Assembly (NCBI RefSeq): GCF_004210375.1
Contig: NC_134830.1
Coordinates: 1,178,001 to 1,242,000 of the forward strand
From: Tachypleus tridentatus
Taxonomy: Eukaryota; Arthropoda; Merostomata; Xiphosura; Limulidae
Direction of reading: 5' to 3'
Length of the DNA: 64,000 bases
Shown piece by piece: positions 1 to 10,424 of this stretch; the first letter of the stretch is position 1, and the number at the start of each line of letters is the position of its first letter. A program made the position numbers and the translations under genes. The notes beneath the pieces are model-generated. The model saw only the letters and a program-made list of their open reading frames with translations, was not told the origin of the DNA and did not search any database.

Positions 1-824
1 CAACAGACAGAACTATTATAGTTATATGGATAAGTAGTTATATTCACATACTTTTATATTTGTATACATAAGAAGTTACATGGATATACAACACACAGTA
101 CTATTGTATTTATAGAGATTAGTAATTACATGGACATGCAACAGACAGTAATATGTTATATTTATATAGATAAATAATTACATGGACACACAACAGACAG
201 TACTATGTTATATTTATAAAGATAAGTAGTTAAATGAACATTAACAGACAGTACTATTATATTTATATAGATAACTAGTTACGTGAACGTACAACAGGCA
301 GTACTGTTGTAGGTATAGAGATTAGTAGTTACATGGACATGCAACAGACATTAATATGTTATACTTATTTAGGTAAGTAATTACATGGACACACAACAGA
401 CAATACTCTGTTATATGTGTATAGATAAGCACTTTCTTGAACATACAACAGACACCAATATTAAATTTATAGAGATAAGTAGTTACATGGGCATACAACA
501 AACAGTACTATTATATTTATATAGATAACTAGTTACATGGACATACAACAGATAGTACCGTTATATTTATATAAATAACTAGTTGCATGGATATACAATA
601 GACAGTACTATTGTATTTACAGAGATTAGTAGTTACATGGACATGCAACCGACAGTTCCATTATATTTATATAGATAAGTAACTACATAGACATACAAGA
701 GACAGTACTATTAAATTTATAGATAATTAGTTATATGGACACAGAACAAACAGTACTATTGTATTTATATAGATAAGTAGTTACATGGACATACAACAAA
801 CAGTACTATTATATTTATACAGGA
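1..824 (+). repeat. Minisatellite, about 51-bp unit, about 16 copies
   Basis: Each copy contains ttacatggacatacaacag, then acagtactatta and atttatatagataagtag. Copies are diverged with small length changes. The array runs off the left edge and ends at 'atttatacaggaacctgcc'. It is upstream of the first recognised exon. Confidence 0.9.
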
Positions 825-1444
825 ACCTGCCGGATTGTTATTTCCTGAAGGTCTCATATGCTACACTTTTAATGTGTCAGCAGGACACTTGAATATTGAT
901 TTTCTCTTACGCTGACCTATAATGTATTTGGTGCTTTATAGTTCAGATTAATATATTTTGTTGTCCGTTGGTTTAATTATTAACTACAATATGTGTGGAA
1001 CACTTGGATTGAAACTATCCCAAGTCTCACTTCCCTTTCTCACTTGTTGCAAGGAAAATTTTCCATTTCTTTTATTAGTAACTGCATACTTATATTCTCA
1101 AACCTGTTACATTTCTAATTGTTCACAAATGGTTCTGAGGAGTATTTTTTGTTACAAGTACATAGACTTGCCGCTGTGTCACTGAGAGGTAGCTAGTTAT
1201 GTAGACGAGAAGTTTGAGATTGTAAAATAATATACAGTTCAGCGTATAAAACTCTGAAAAACTAAAACGTACAATAATTAGACTCGATTTGTTAATACCA
1301 GTAATATATCACGAGTTTCAACCAACGTAGGAAATTTAGATTTTCATTGAACCCATACACTAAACGAACAATATTATTATTTATAAATCATGTTAAACAC
1401 TACTATATCCTAACGTAGTGAGTTTGCTATAAATAATTAGCTTA
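825..1444. other. Unique AT-rich sequence, no supported gene
   Basis: It starts just after an acceptor-like 'tttatacag' and has a 34-codon open stretch to a TGA near 915, followed by an unsupported reading frame around 958-1185. No recognisable protein motif or RNA is visible. Confidence 0.5.
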
Positions 1445-1965
1445 GGTATGATCTAGATAAGTACCTTACGTAAGTATGCTTCTAATAAGCAGCTTTGGTA
1501 GGTATGTTCTAGATAAGTACCTTACGTAAGTATGCTCTTAATAAGCAACTTCGGTTGGTATGTTCCTGATAAGTACCTTACGTAAGTATGCTCTTAATAA
1601 GCAACTTCGGTTGGTATGTTCTAGATAAGTACCTTACGTAAGTATGCTCTTAATAAGCAACTTCGGTTGGTATATTCTAAATAAGTACCTTAGGTAAGTA
1701 TGCTCTTAATAAGCAACTTCGGTTGGTATGTTCCAGATAAGTACCTTACGTAAGTATGCTCTTAATAAGCAACTTCGGTTGGTATGTTCTAGATAAGTAC
1801 CTTAGGTAAATATGCTTTTAATAAGCAACTTCGGTTGGTATGTTCCAGATAAGTACCTTAGGTAAGTATGCTCTTAATAAGTAACTTTGGTAGGCAACTT
1901 CTAGATAAGTACCTTATGTAAGTATGCACTTAAAAAGAAACTTTGGTAAATATGTTCCAGATAAA
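1445..1965 (+). repeat. Minisatellite, 56-bp unit, about 9 copies
   Basis: Copies begin ggtatgttctagataagtac and contain cttacgtaagtatgctc, then ataagcaacttcggtt. The central 'acgtaagtatg' is a near-ideal 5' splice-site match, and 'agtaccttacgtaagta' is partly palindromic. Period measured from 1501 to 1557. Confidence 0.95.
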
Positions 1966-2189
1966 TAAGTTAAACTTGGAGTATTGTATAACGTTTCTTA
2001 CTAGTATATATAAGTTACATAAACACTAAAGGTAGAAAAAAACTAGAAAATGTAACATGATGTTTTTCGATAAATTAATGAAATAAATAATTATCGTTTT
2101 CAATTAAATCGTTCATTTCAATAATTGTTCTACAATGTGCTTTTGTGAAACATTCGAAAAAAAGAGGATAGATTTACGGAATTACAACG

Positions 2190-2266
2190 TTAAAATCCTG
2201 GGTTTGATTCCTGGCGGTGGACACAGTAGATAACCCTCTGTGGTTTTGCTCTAGAAACGAACAAAC
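2190..2266 (+). mobile_element. SINE family 2 fragment (3' part)
   Basis: 'gggtttgattcctggcggtg', then 'agataaccctctgtgg' and a 'ttttgctctagaaacgaac' tail match the other family-2 tRNA-like copies in the window; the 5' end is missing. Confidence 0.6.
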
Positions 2267-2393
2267 TGATGGTCGATTTCATGCTATTCAAATTATAAAG
2301 CTTTTAAATTATTCTCTTAGATTAACAATACAGCTAATAAACAGGATTACCCGCTCTATTTCGTGAGTTGAATCTTCTCTCGTTCCACGAACA

Positions 2394-2417
2394 GTAATAT
2401 ATATATATATATATTTA
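2394..2417. repeat. (AT)n microsatellite
   Basis: About nine uninterrupted AT steps followed by tttata. Confidence 0.9.
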
Positions 2418-2541
2418 TAATGACTGTGAAGAAGTTAGTGTAACTCTTATCGAGTCTTCCTTTTGATATTTACAGAACTAGCCTTCAGTGAAGGTTGGAG
2501 AATCATACGTGTGACTATGTTTATGTTAACTTAGTTTCAAA

Positions 2542-2662
2542 ATGTCCTGGACCAGAGGTAATAGGACCAGATGGGACATCCAACAAGATTTTGTAAACAA
2601 CTCTTGGTCAGCTCTCAGTTGTTCCCTGCAGTCATTTCAAACGTATTCGACCTCAAAAAACG
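2542..2662 (+). CDS. Class B GPCR exon, N-terminal ectodomain (first Cys)
   Basis: Forty codons plus one base, ending at donor g|gtaagg. The single G joins the first two bases of exon 7308 to make a Gly codon, so the phase is right. It encodes a polar stretch with ALSCSLQSF, where the Cys sits like the first ectodomain Cys of CRF receptors, and two N-glycosylation sequons (NRT, NNS). The ATG at 2542 gives no signal peptide, which is unusual for the family, and an in-frame TAA lies at 2527-2529. The exon may therefore start at the acceptor ending 2475 with a 5'UTR, or be entered at the AG at 2533-2534 from an unseen signal-peptide exon. The exon is well supported by its phase and Cys; its 5' edge is not. 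Confidence 0.7.
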
Positions 2663-3693
2663 GTAAGGTTCTACTTACTATGATTGACCGATTACCAGAT
2701 ACAATTATAATGATATCTTATCAAAGTCTAGTTAAGCAACAGAATTAGCTTTAGTAGAAATTATGATTAATGGAGATTCATAAAAGTTGAGAGTAAGCAG
2801 AGTACTGAATAATGTAGAGATTATGAATTAGTGGAGGTTCGTGGAATTTGAGGGTCAGCAGAGAACTGAATAATTCCTGATCATTTTTGTGGTCCTTTAA
2901 GTATATTATTAAGCAAAGCTGTTCAGAATCCTTTGAAAACTCGCACGAGATATCCATTTACTGGATACAGTGATTTACCTACATTTAAACTTTGTTAATT
3001 AACTTAAAAACAAATACCACTGATCAAAATACAATAATACTCCAGTCCAGAAACTTCCTAAAACAGGTGTTCAGAGGATTGTCGAGTGTTTAGTTTTTGT
3101 TCAAATGAATCGATTTCTTGTTGAGTAGTTAAAGTTTCCTGCGTTCAAAATATTTTATTTTGTCGAAATTTATAATACTGCAAATAAAACATTTTATTAC
3201 AAGTGCAGAACATGACATACCAAAGGTTTTTATTACAAGTACAGAATATAACATACAAAATCCTGTATTATAAATATAGAACATGAAATACAGAATGATT
3301 TAACTGTAAGTACAGAACATGGCTTACAAAACGTTGTTACTGTCAGTTTGAATGTTAAAACAGCAAATCAGGAAAATAGAACCCCAGAATAGTTTTCAAT
3401 TATTTAGCCACAAAGATGAGGAGTGGGGAGGGGGGGCTGGGCTCAACCAGATGTTAAATAGCTTCTGTACATAGTATGTTTCACATAACATGGAATTACG
3501 CTTTTAAAACATGATTGTTTATTCTCAGATTAATCTATCCCAAAACATTCAAACCTTTTCTACTTCTTGTATGTACGTTCATGTAACAAACCAAAACACG
3601 TATGTTACATAGCAAAAATACATACAGAACATTGGTGCACATAAAAAATAAAGATTCACGAGAAATACACGTAAGTTACGCAATGGCAGAGAG
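2663..3693. other. Intron; small tandem repeat at 3190-3335
   Basis: Intron sequence after donor 2663. About four diverged copies of a 36-bp unit (ttacaagtacagaacatgac type) lie at 3190-3335, and a G-run is at 3425-3437. No coding motif is seen elsewhere. Confidence 0.6.
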
Positions 3694-3960
3694 TTTGTTT
3701 TGTTTCTTTCTTTCCGAATTTCGCGCACAGCTACACGAAGGTTATCTTCGCTAACCGTCCCTAATTCAGCAATGTAAGACTAGAGGGAAGGCAGCCAGTC
3801 ATCACCACCCACCGCCAACTCTTGAGCTATTCTTTTACCAACGAATAGTGGGATTGACCGTCACATTATAACGCGAAAGGGCGAGCATGTTTGGTGTGAT
3901 GGGGATTTGATCCCGCGAACCTCAAATTGCGAGTCGAGCGTCACCTGGCCATGCCGGGTC
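3694..3960 (-). mobile_element. tRNA-derived SINE, family 1, near full length
   Basis: On the minus strand: tRNA-like head (gacccggcatggccaggtga...), body with 'gcgttataatgtgacggtca', and tail 'gcgcgaaattcggaaagaaa'. The open frames at 3861-4094 and 3907-4098 are only translations of this element and its flank. Confidence 0.9.
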
Positions 3961-5586
3961 GAAGGAAGACAGACATTCGGAATGCACATGCATGACCAGG
4001 GTTGTTCAGAAAATGTACGTACTTCACATGGAACACATGAATATTCATCAAGTGCATACAGTTGTGTACATTCAGGAAATACACATAAGAACACTTAGGC
4101 ATCCAAGAAAGTAAATATTGTTACATCAACATCCAATACGCCCTGGAAGTACATAAATTGAAATACACATTCAATAAACCAAAAATCTACACCCGTAGGC
4201 ATACACTTCCAGGAAACTACTTAGTGGACATAAAAACTAAATGTATAACGACACAACAGTATGAGTATTGTATCGTGAAGCCGTGATATGATTATATCAG
4301 TACATAATCCAGTACGATACAATGTGACTTATGGTAAGCTTTTAGTAAACATTATAAGTCTTTTGCACTGAAAAAAAATCAGAATTTCTAATAAAGCATT
4401 TTTGTCTAAAATTAATAATACATTAAAGGAATATAAGTCGTGAGTACACTTAAATAAGACAATGTGAGTAGTATAGATAATAAATTACAGACAAGACTGT
4501 CACACTTTGTAACAAACCGTTGGCACAACTTATGTATCTAGATACCTTTCGACCTATGATGAGATACGCAGCCCTGCTAAAACATACCTTTCCATCATAG
4601 TATACGAATAATTCGTACACACAGAGAATACATACGTCCTTGCAAACAAATACAAGATACGTATACGTCGTACTCACACATAATACACACGTACATCCTC
4701 ACAAATAAACCAGATATGTCTTGTTTCTTAATTTCCCTTTATCTTAAGTAGAAAGCTTGAAGTCAGGAATAAACAATAATACTGAGTGAAAGTGTAGAGT
4801 GCATGTTAACGTCTACCACACTATACTTGCTAAATCCAGTGCCGACGAGGCCTTTCAAACAATGGCAAGGTTCTTGACGCTACTTGGGAAAGTATGGGTT
4901 GGTTAGCATTCGAGCAATACCAATAATAAGCTATACCAACATTATGAAAGTATATTATATTCTCTTTATGGTTAAGAACAAAGCTATACATTACGTTATC
5001 TTTGGTGTGACCACCACGGCTTTTGAAACCTTTTGAAACGAAAAGGATGTAATAATTCATTTTTCACTAGTTTGTATATAAACTATACCAGGTGTACTGC
5101 CGCAGGGTTCCAGAAAGTGTTCTGTTTCAAGAGAAAATAAACCCAAGGTGAAAACTAACAAATATTTTTTTTTTCATTTCTTACTTTTGAAGTTCATATG
5201 TCACGCTATATTGTAGCCAATCGAGTGTATAATTCTTTTCGTGATTCATGACATGCGCAGTTTTTCTGATGCTACGAAGTACAAGTTGCAACATTTATTA
5301 AGAGTTCATTATGTAACGTCATTTTAGTGTCTATTGACCGACTCACAGAAACAAACACGCTGTTGAATAGTGGTACGAGTAGCTGAAACAATTGACCCTC
5401 CTAGAAGGCCTTCGGTCCCCTTTAGGAAAAATTATGCACCTAAAAACATCGAAACAGTTAAACATAGTCCCCTGACCCCACGCGTGAAACATTATTCGAC
5501 ATTTTAATGAATGTTTAAAAATATGTAAAATCTAATTTTCATTTTTAAACGTCGAAACTTTTGTGTGTTTTTTTAATTCTGCGAGT
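3961..5586. other. Intron, no supported feature
   Basis: AT-rich intronic sequence with scattered 'acatac/acacat' motifs at 3580-4240 that could be a decayed minisatellite interrupted by the 3694 SINE. Short open frames at 4450-4677 and 4830-5060 have no recognisable motif. Confidence 0.4.
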
Positions 5587-5815
5587 CGAACATGGTCTAG
5601 TGGTTTGCGTCCCAGATTGCGAATCTGAAGGTTTAACGTTCGAGAAGTGACGCCGCTCGAAACACTCCATATCTTCAGGTTTGTGTGCATTATGTTTGTT
5701 GGATTCCATAAAAACCTGCTCGAGAGCTACCTAGCCGTCCTCAGTTTTGAAATAATAGACAGACTAGAGAAGAAACAGCAACACGACCCACCGCCAACTC
5801 CTAAGCTACTATAAC
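5587..5815. mobile_element. Composite SINE-like remnant
   Basis: A plus-strand tRNA-like head (ggtctagtggtttgcgtccc ... ggtttaacgttcga) is followed by a diverged minus-strand piece of family-1 body (agctacctagccgtcc ... cccaccgccaactcctaagc). Looks like two joined insertions. Confidence 0.5.
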
Positions 5816-6298
5816 TGAATAGTAGTATCTGACTACAACATTTATGTTGCAGCCACGGGCTCAAAGTGCGCAGCGCGATTTTTTTTTAAACCTTGCCGGT
5901 AACTGAAGCAAACAATGAAAAATTAGATCCACTGTCCGAAACTCTAGCTGCTGGGCTACCTTTGACCTCCTATACGTATTAGCAAACATTAGTGAATGAT
6001 TTCATATGCTGATATGCACATTTTAAAAGCACCGACATACGTTACTAAAAATTAAACTCATTCAGTTTACCTAACTTATAGGTACTAACATTAACGTTCT
6101 TCGTTCGGTTCCTGGGATATAACTGGTAATAGATGTCGCTCATACACAGTGCATTTTAGTTAAATTTTATTACGCTGAAGTTAACGTTATGTCATTTCTA
6201 TTCCCCATAATCGTTTTGAGCTTTTGAGTTCTGAGACAGTAGAATTCGTCCTTCATATTATATCTATCACACGAGCAAAGACCATTTGCTCCTAATTT
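5816..6298. other. Intron, no supported feature
   Basis: A short T-run near 5880 and no coding or repeat structure that I can support. Confidence 0.4.
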
Positions 6299-6310
6299 CT
6301 CTCAGAAGGA

Positions 6311-6597
6311 TTGTTTGTGTGTTTGTTTGTTTTTGGAATTTCGCACAAAGCTACTCGAGGGCTATCTGTGCTAGCCGTCCCTAATTTAGCAGTGTAAGAC
6401 TAGAGGGAAGGCAGCTAGTCATCACCACCCACCGCCAACTCTTGGGCTACTCTTTTACCAACGAATAGTGGGATTGACCGTCACATTATAACGCCCCCAC
6501 GGCTGGGAGGGCGAGCATGTTTGGCGCGACTCGGGCGCGAACCCGCGACCCTCAGATTACGAAGCGCACGCCTTAACGCGCTAGGCCATGCCAGGCC
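6311..6597 (-). mobile_element. tRNA-derived SINE, family 1, full length with TSD
   Basis: Full element flanked by the 12-bp direct repeat ctctcagaagga (6299-6310 and 6598-6609), a clean target-site duplication. It carries diagnostic variants (gcgcgttaaggcgtgcgctt, gttcgcgcccgagtcgcgcc) shared with the copy at 7472, so both belong to one young subfamily. It lies upstream of exon 7308 in the opposite orientation to that copy. Confidence 0.95.
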
Positions 6598-6609
6598 CTC
6601 TCAGAAGGA

Positions 6610-7307
6610 AGATAGCAAAGTGGCGGGTGTTTGAGTATAAATCAGTTACGAGAGGGCGTCTTAATCTGAAAGCCACACATTGTCAAACGTTCTAGAAATA
6701 AATACACTACTCATCTCAAAGTTCTCAAATCTGAATAAAAAAGTAGAAATAATTATTAATAGTCCTTTAATTACTAATGTAAATTTATGGTCTTGTTAAG
6801 ATTTTGAAATACGCAACTTTCACAGTGTATTTAATCAAAATTTCATTTTTTATTTAAACCATGATAATCTGTATGTTTAATGCGTCACCGTAGTTAAACA
6901 AGGAAAGTCTGGTATCTTGTGTACTTCCAGCAGGACAAATGTCTAATTTGGCGACTTAAAACTGGATGGATGAACATTATTGTTTGTTTCAGGTGTACTC
7001 ACAGCCACCCTGGCCACTATCGACAAAAAAAAACATTTTTTTCTCAGTTATTTATTTATATTAAAGACAACGCCACGAATAAACACACCGAATCGTGAAT
7101 GAAAGTTACGTACAGCGCAAACAAAGCCTCACCCACCAGTGTCAGAAGACTTTAAAATTAGGCTTCGATACCATTGATGAGCACAACTCAGTTAGCCCAC
7201 TTAACAACCAAATAAACAATGGATTATAATCTCCTGAAAGTGTTAATGTTAGTACGTCTTCAGTAACAATTTCTATGTTGATGTCTCATAGTTCTGATTG
7301 TTTCTAG
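6610..7307. other. Intron end upstream of exon 7308
   Basis: AT-rich sequence with no repeat or motif other than the pyrimidine-rich acceptor at its end. Confidence 0.5.
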
Positions 7308-7430
7308 GAGAACCAATTCGGTGTAATGTTACCTGGGACGGCCTGTCATGTTGGCCTTCTGTTCCTGCTGGTTTCGCAGCTGAGATCTCGTGTTTTCCCG
7401 AATTAAAGGGAATCCGTTACAACACTTCTG
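7308..7430 (+). CDS. Class B GPCR exon, hormone-binding domain part 1 (Cys2-Cys4)
   Basis: Bordered by acceptor tttctag and donor g|gtaagt. It has two leading bases, 40 codons and one trailing base. The peptide runs EPIRCNVTWDGLSCWP, then PAG, then SCFPELKGIRYNTS. This is the HRM/hormone-receptor fold core: Cys2, Cys3 and Cys4, the invariant WDGxxCWP with its Asp and Trp residues, and PAG. The sequons NVT and NTS are likely glycosylated. The trailing G joins AG of the next exon to give Glu. The exon lies between two nearly identical SINEs in opposite orientation (6311-6597 and 7472-7731), and the downstream one begins only about 40 bases past the donor. Confidence 0.95.
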
Positions 7431-7471
7431 GTAAGTTTTGTTCTGTTAAAACTTCTAGCTCTGATTAAAAA

Positions 7472-7731
7472 AGCGCGTTAAGGCGTGCGCTTCGTAATCT
7501 GAGGGTCGCGGGTTCGCGCCCGAGTCGCGCCAAACATGCTCGCCCTCCCAGCCGTGGGGGCGTTATAATGTGACGATCAATCCCACTATTCGTTGGTAAA
7601 AGAGTAGCCCAAGAGTTGGTGGTGGGTGGTGATAACTAGCTGCCTTCCCTCTAGTCTTACACTGCTAAATTAGGGACGGCTAGCACAGATAGCCCTCGAG
7701 TAGCTTTGTGCAAAATTCCAAAAAACCAAAC
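7472..7731 (+). mobile_element. tRNA-derived SINE, family 1, 5'-truncated with TSD
   Basis: Starts inside the tRNA-like head and ends in an A-rich tail. It is flanked by the 11-bp repeat ctgattaaaaa (7461-7471 and 7732-7742), as expected for LINE-driven insertion with 5' truncation. It differs from the reverse complement of the 6311-6597 copy at only about four positions over some 255 bases by eye. Confidence 0.95.
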
Positions 7732-7778
7732 CTGATTAAAAAGTCTTAAATAACAATTAAACATATTACAACAGATAT

Positions 7779-7816
7779 TTTAAATATATATGCATATATA
7801 TATATATATATATACG
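7779..7816. repeat. AT-rich microsatellite
   Basis: Alternating ta/at run with gcat and acgt interruptions. Confidence 0.8.
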
Positions 7817-7864
7817 TATGTAAATGATAAATAGAATTGTATGTAAAAAATTAATCTGTAATTA

Positions 7865-8490
7865 TTCATTTGAATACTTCATTCAACTAGTGTGTTTAAT
7901 CTACCTAGTAGTCATGAGTATGTCACTAATCTAGAATTAAACTGTACAACATTATCAAACATAACAAATCTTACAACAATGAATAACAAGTGTTATGAAC
8001 GCAGTGACACTTCATCAATATTGTACAATACACGTTTGAAATATAAAAAAATTGTTTTTGTCTTGAATTTTGTGTCCTATCCCCGCGACCCTCAGATTAC
8101 GAGTCGAATGCCTTAACAACCTGGCCATGCCGGGCCAAATACAAGAATACCAACTCCACAGAACATATCTGATAAAATACACAAAATATATCTGATATAC
8201 CAGTAAAATTCCGACATCAAATTAAGTTTAAATACATATAATTCTTACCTAGCTTGACTCAGAAGCCCTACTATTCATAGACAAACGAATTAGGAGATAG
8301 TCAGTGAAGTTGATATTTTTGTATTTCAAACGTGTATTGCATAATATTGATGAAGTGTCACTGTTTTCATATCATTGTTGTAACATTTGTTATGTTTCAT
8401 AATATTTTACAGTTTAACTTTAGACTAGTGAAATACTCATGACTACTAGATAAACTAAACACATTAGTTGAATGGAGTATTCAAACGATG
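7865..8490. repeat. Large imperfect inverted repeat (arms about 180-190 bp)
   Basis: Left arm about 7865-8054 and right arm about 8312-8490 are reverse complements over most of their length. Examples: left 'cacttcatcaatattgtaca' against right 'gcataatattgatgaagtgt', left 'tagtagtcatgagtatgtca' against right 'gaaatactcatgactactag', left 'ttgaatacttcattcaacta' against right 'tagttgaatggagtattcaa'. The spacer holds a SINE head (8081-8137). It may be a fold-back/MITE-like element or an inverted duplication. The open frame at 7892-8116 lies in the left arm and is not a gene. Confidence 0.85.
8081..8137 (-). mobile_element. SINE family 1 head fragment
   Basis: Minus-strand tRNA-like head only (ggcccggcatggccaggttg ... 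ctgagggtcgcgggg), inside the spacer of the inverted repeat. Confidence 0.8.
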
Positions 8491-8683
8491 CCAAAATATA
8501 TTAAAAAAGTTCCATGTAGAAGTCTGCAAAATATTTTACAAAATTATTATGTAATAATTATAACAATGATAGTTTAAAAATAAATAAAAAATAAATATCA
8601 CAAAATATTTATTCATTTATATGATCTAAATTAAAATGTTCTATAATTCTACAAATCTCTTTTATTGTACAATGTGAGACACG

Positions 8684-8830
8684 AAGCTTATCCTATATAG
8701 CAGCTATGCCAAAAGCTTATCCTAAATAACAGCTGGACCAGAAACTTATTCCAAATAACAGATATATCAAAAGCTTATCCGAAATGGCAACTGTGCCAGA
8801 AGTTCACCTTAAATAACAATTGGACCAGAA
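8684..8830 (+). repeat. Short tandem repeat, about 29-30 bp unit, 5 copies
   Basis: Diverged copies of 'aagcttatcctaaataacag' followed by 'ctggaccaga'. Confidence 0.75.
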
Positions 8831-9192
8831 AATGTTAAGGCGGACAATATTTCCGTTTATTGTCTATAAAGTAATGTATGATAAAAGTAGGTCTTTAGAA
8901 ATACTGTCAGGTCTTATCCATGAATATATTTTTAGTTTTTGAACATAAAATCTAGTTTCGTGGTGTTACTTCTTCTAATCCAAATTTCATTTGTTTTTAA
9001 GTAGAAATTAGTTACAAAAAATTATAATTTCGAAAAAAAAATAGTTCATTAAGAAAACTGTTTAATTACAAAATAAATATTTTTTGTCTTTATTCCTGGT
9101 TCTCTTCCGTTCTTTATTTCTATATCTTGTTCAACTCAGCCCAAAGATTTCGTGCGTAATCTTTCCGTGATTACCCGTAAAAATAACTATTC
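8831..9192. other. Intron, no supported feature
   Basis: AT-rich, no motif seen. Confidence 0.4.
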
Positions 9193-9310
9193 CGGTTGGA
9201 CGACAGCAAGGTTGCGGACTTAAAATATATAACTAAAGGATTCGATTCTTTGCAGCGAATAGAATACACATAACCCATTGTGTAACTCTGCACTAAGAAG
9301 ACAACAACAA
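9193..9310 (+). mobile_element. SINE family 2 copy, diverged
   Basis: 'gcaaggttgcggacttaaaa', 'ggattcgattctttgcagcg' and 'acataacccattgtgtaact' follow the family-2 order (tRNA-like B box, then 'taacccattgtgtaact'). Minus-strand open frames at 9171-9600 come from this and flanking intron. Confidence 0.65.
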
Positions 9311-10424
9311 TGGGCAGCGTTGGATCAATTAACACGTTGACCTGCTTAGAGGCTAGTGTTTTCCAATGGTGAGAACAAACAATGGAACATTCTGTGTATC
9401 GACCATTTGGCCTCATTAAACCTGATGGATGACTTATAAAACTCAACTTTCAGGCGCGAGATACAATAGTAATCACGTGTGAGGCTAAGATTATGAGGCT
9501 TTAACAACTGAAGCCCTATTAATGTAAAATAGCCGATTCTGTTGGAGTCACTAATAGCAGTGTTTAAGTGAGGAAACACGTCCTTTCTTAACACAGTCAC
9601 CGTTAGGAACTGTACGTTTCGTCCATCGTTTCATTACAGTACAACGTTGATGAGATATTTCAAATTCAAACATCAACCGCTTGTTTTGATAGAACAACAA
9701 ACAAACAGGTTACAACGTACTGGGTCTGAAATCTTTGTGTTAATAACTTTATTATAATACTTTGATGCTTTATTTGCTTGTTTTTTAACCAACGTTGTTA
9801 ATAGTTGCCAAGTTTTAGTGGTGTTACAGTCACCACTGCAATTAACATAGAAACAAGAACATATACTACCACTAGAGGGCGTAATTTTATATATTAGTTC
9901 TAAATCTCCCACCGCAATTTGTTGATAGTCAGTGTATAGAGAAAAAAAAGAGAGTTTTAAACATTGTCGCATTTCTAACCGAACAAACAATACCATAGCT
10001 TCTTGTGAATTAGAAAACTTTACTACTTATATCGGTTCTAGAATGCATAACATATATTTACTAATTATGACAGAAAAGTCTGCTCTAGCTTTGAAATATT
10101 CACAGTGCGTTTTAGTTATGGGAAATTTTTATCACGACAACATTTTATATGTTGGTGAGCTGTAAAAATCACAAGAAAAAATAAGAGAAATAGTAACTAT
10201 TATATTCTTCGTAAAAAAACTGAGTTCGAAACATATATATTTAAATTAATACGTAAATCACAAAATCAGTCTTTTTTGCTGCAATGGACCGTAATTTACA
10301 CAATCAACCCTGAATTTTAGTTCCATGGGTCCTCAAGTAAAGAAAAAAAATAAAATCCACTTACAAAAGTACACGGGTTTTCGGGTTTATTACAAAAGTT
10401 GTAATTACATTTCGTTAAAGTATT
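9311..10424. other. Intron, no supported feature
   Basis: Open frames at 9673-9996 (minus) and 9932-10165 (plus) show no motif and no splice context. Nothing further is supported. Confidence 0.4.

Noticed and set aside
824..917. Upstream exon after 'tttatacag'
   Set aside because: The 34-codon reading is not hydrophobic at its start, has no convincing donor and no family similarity.
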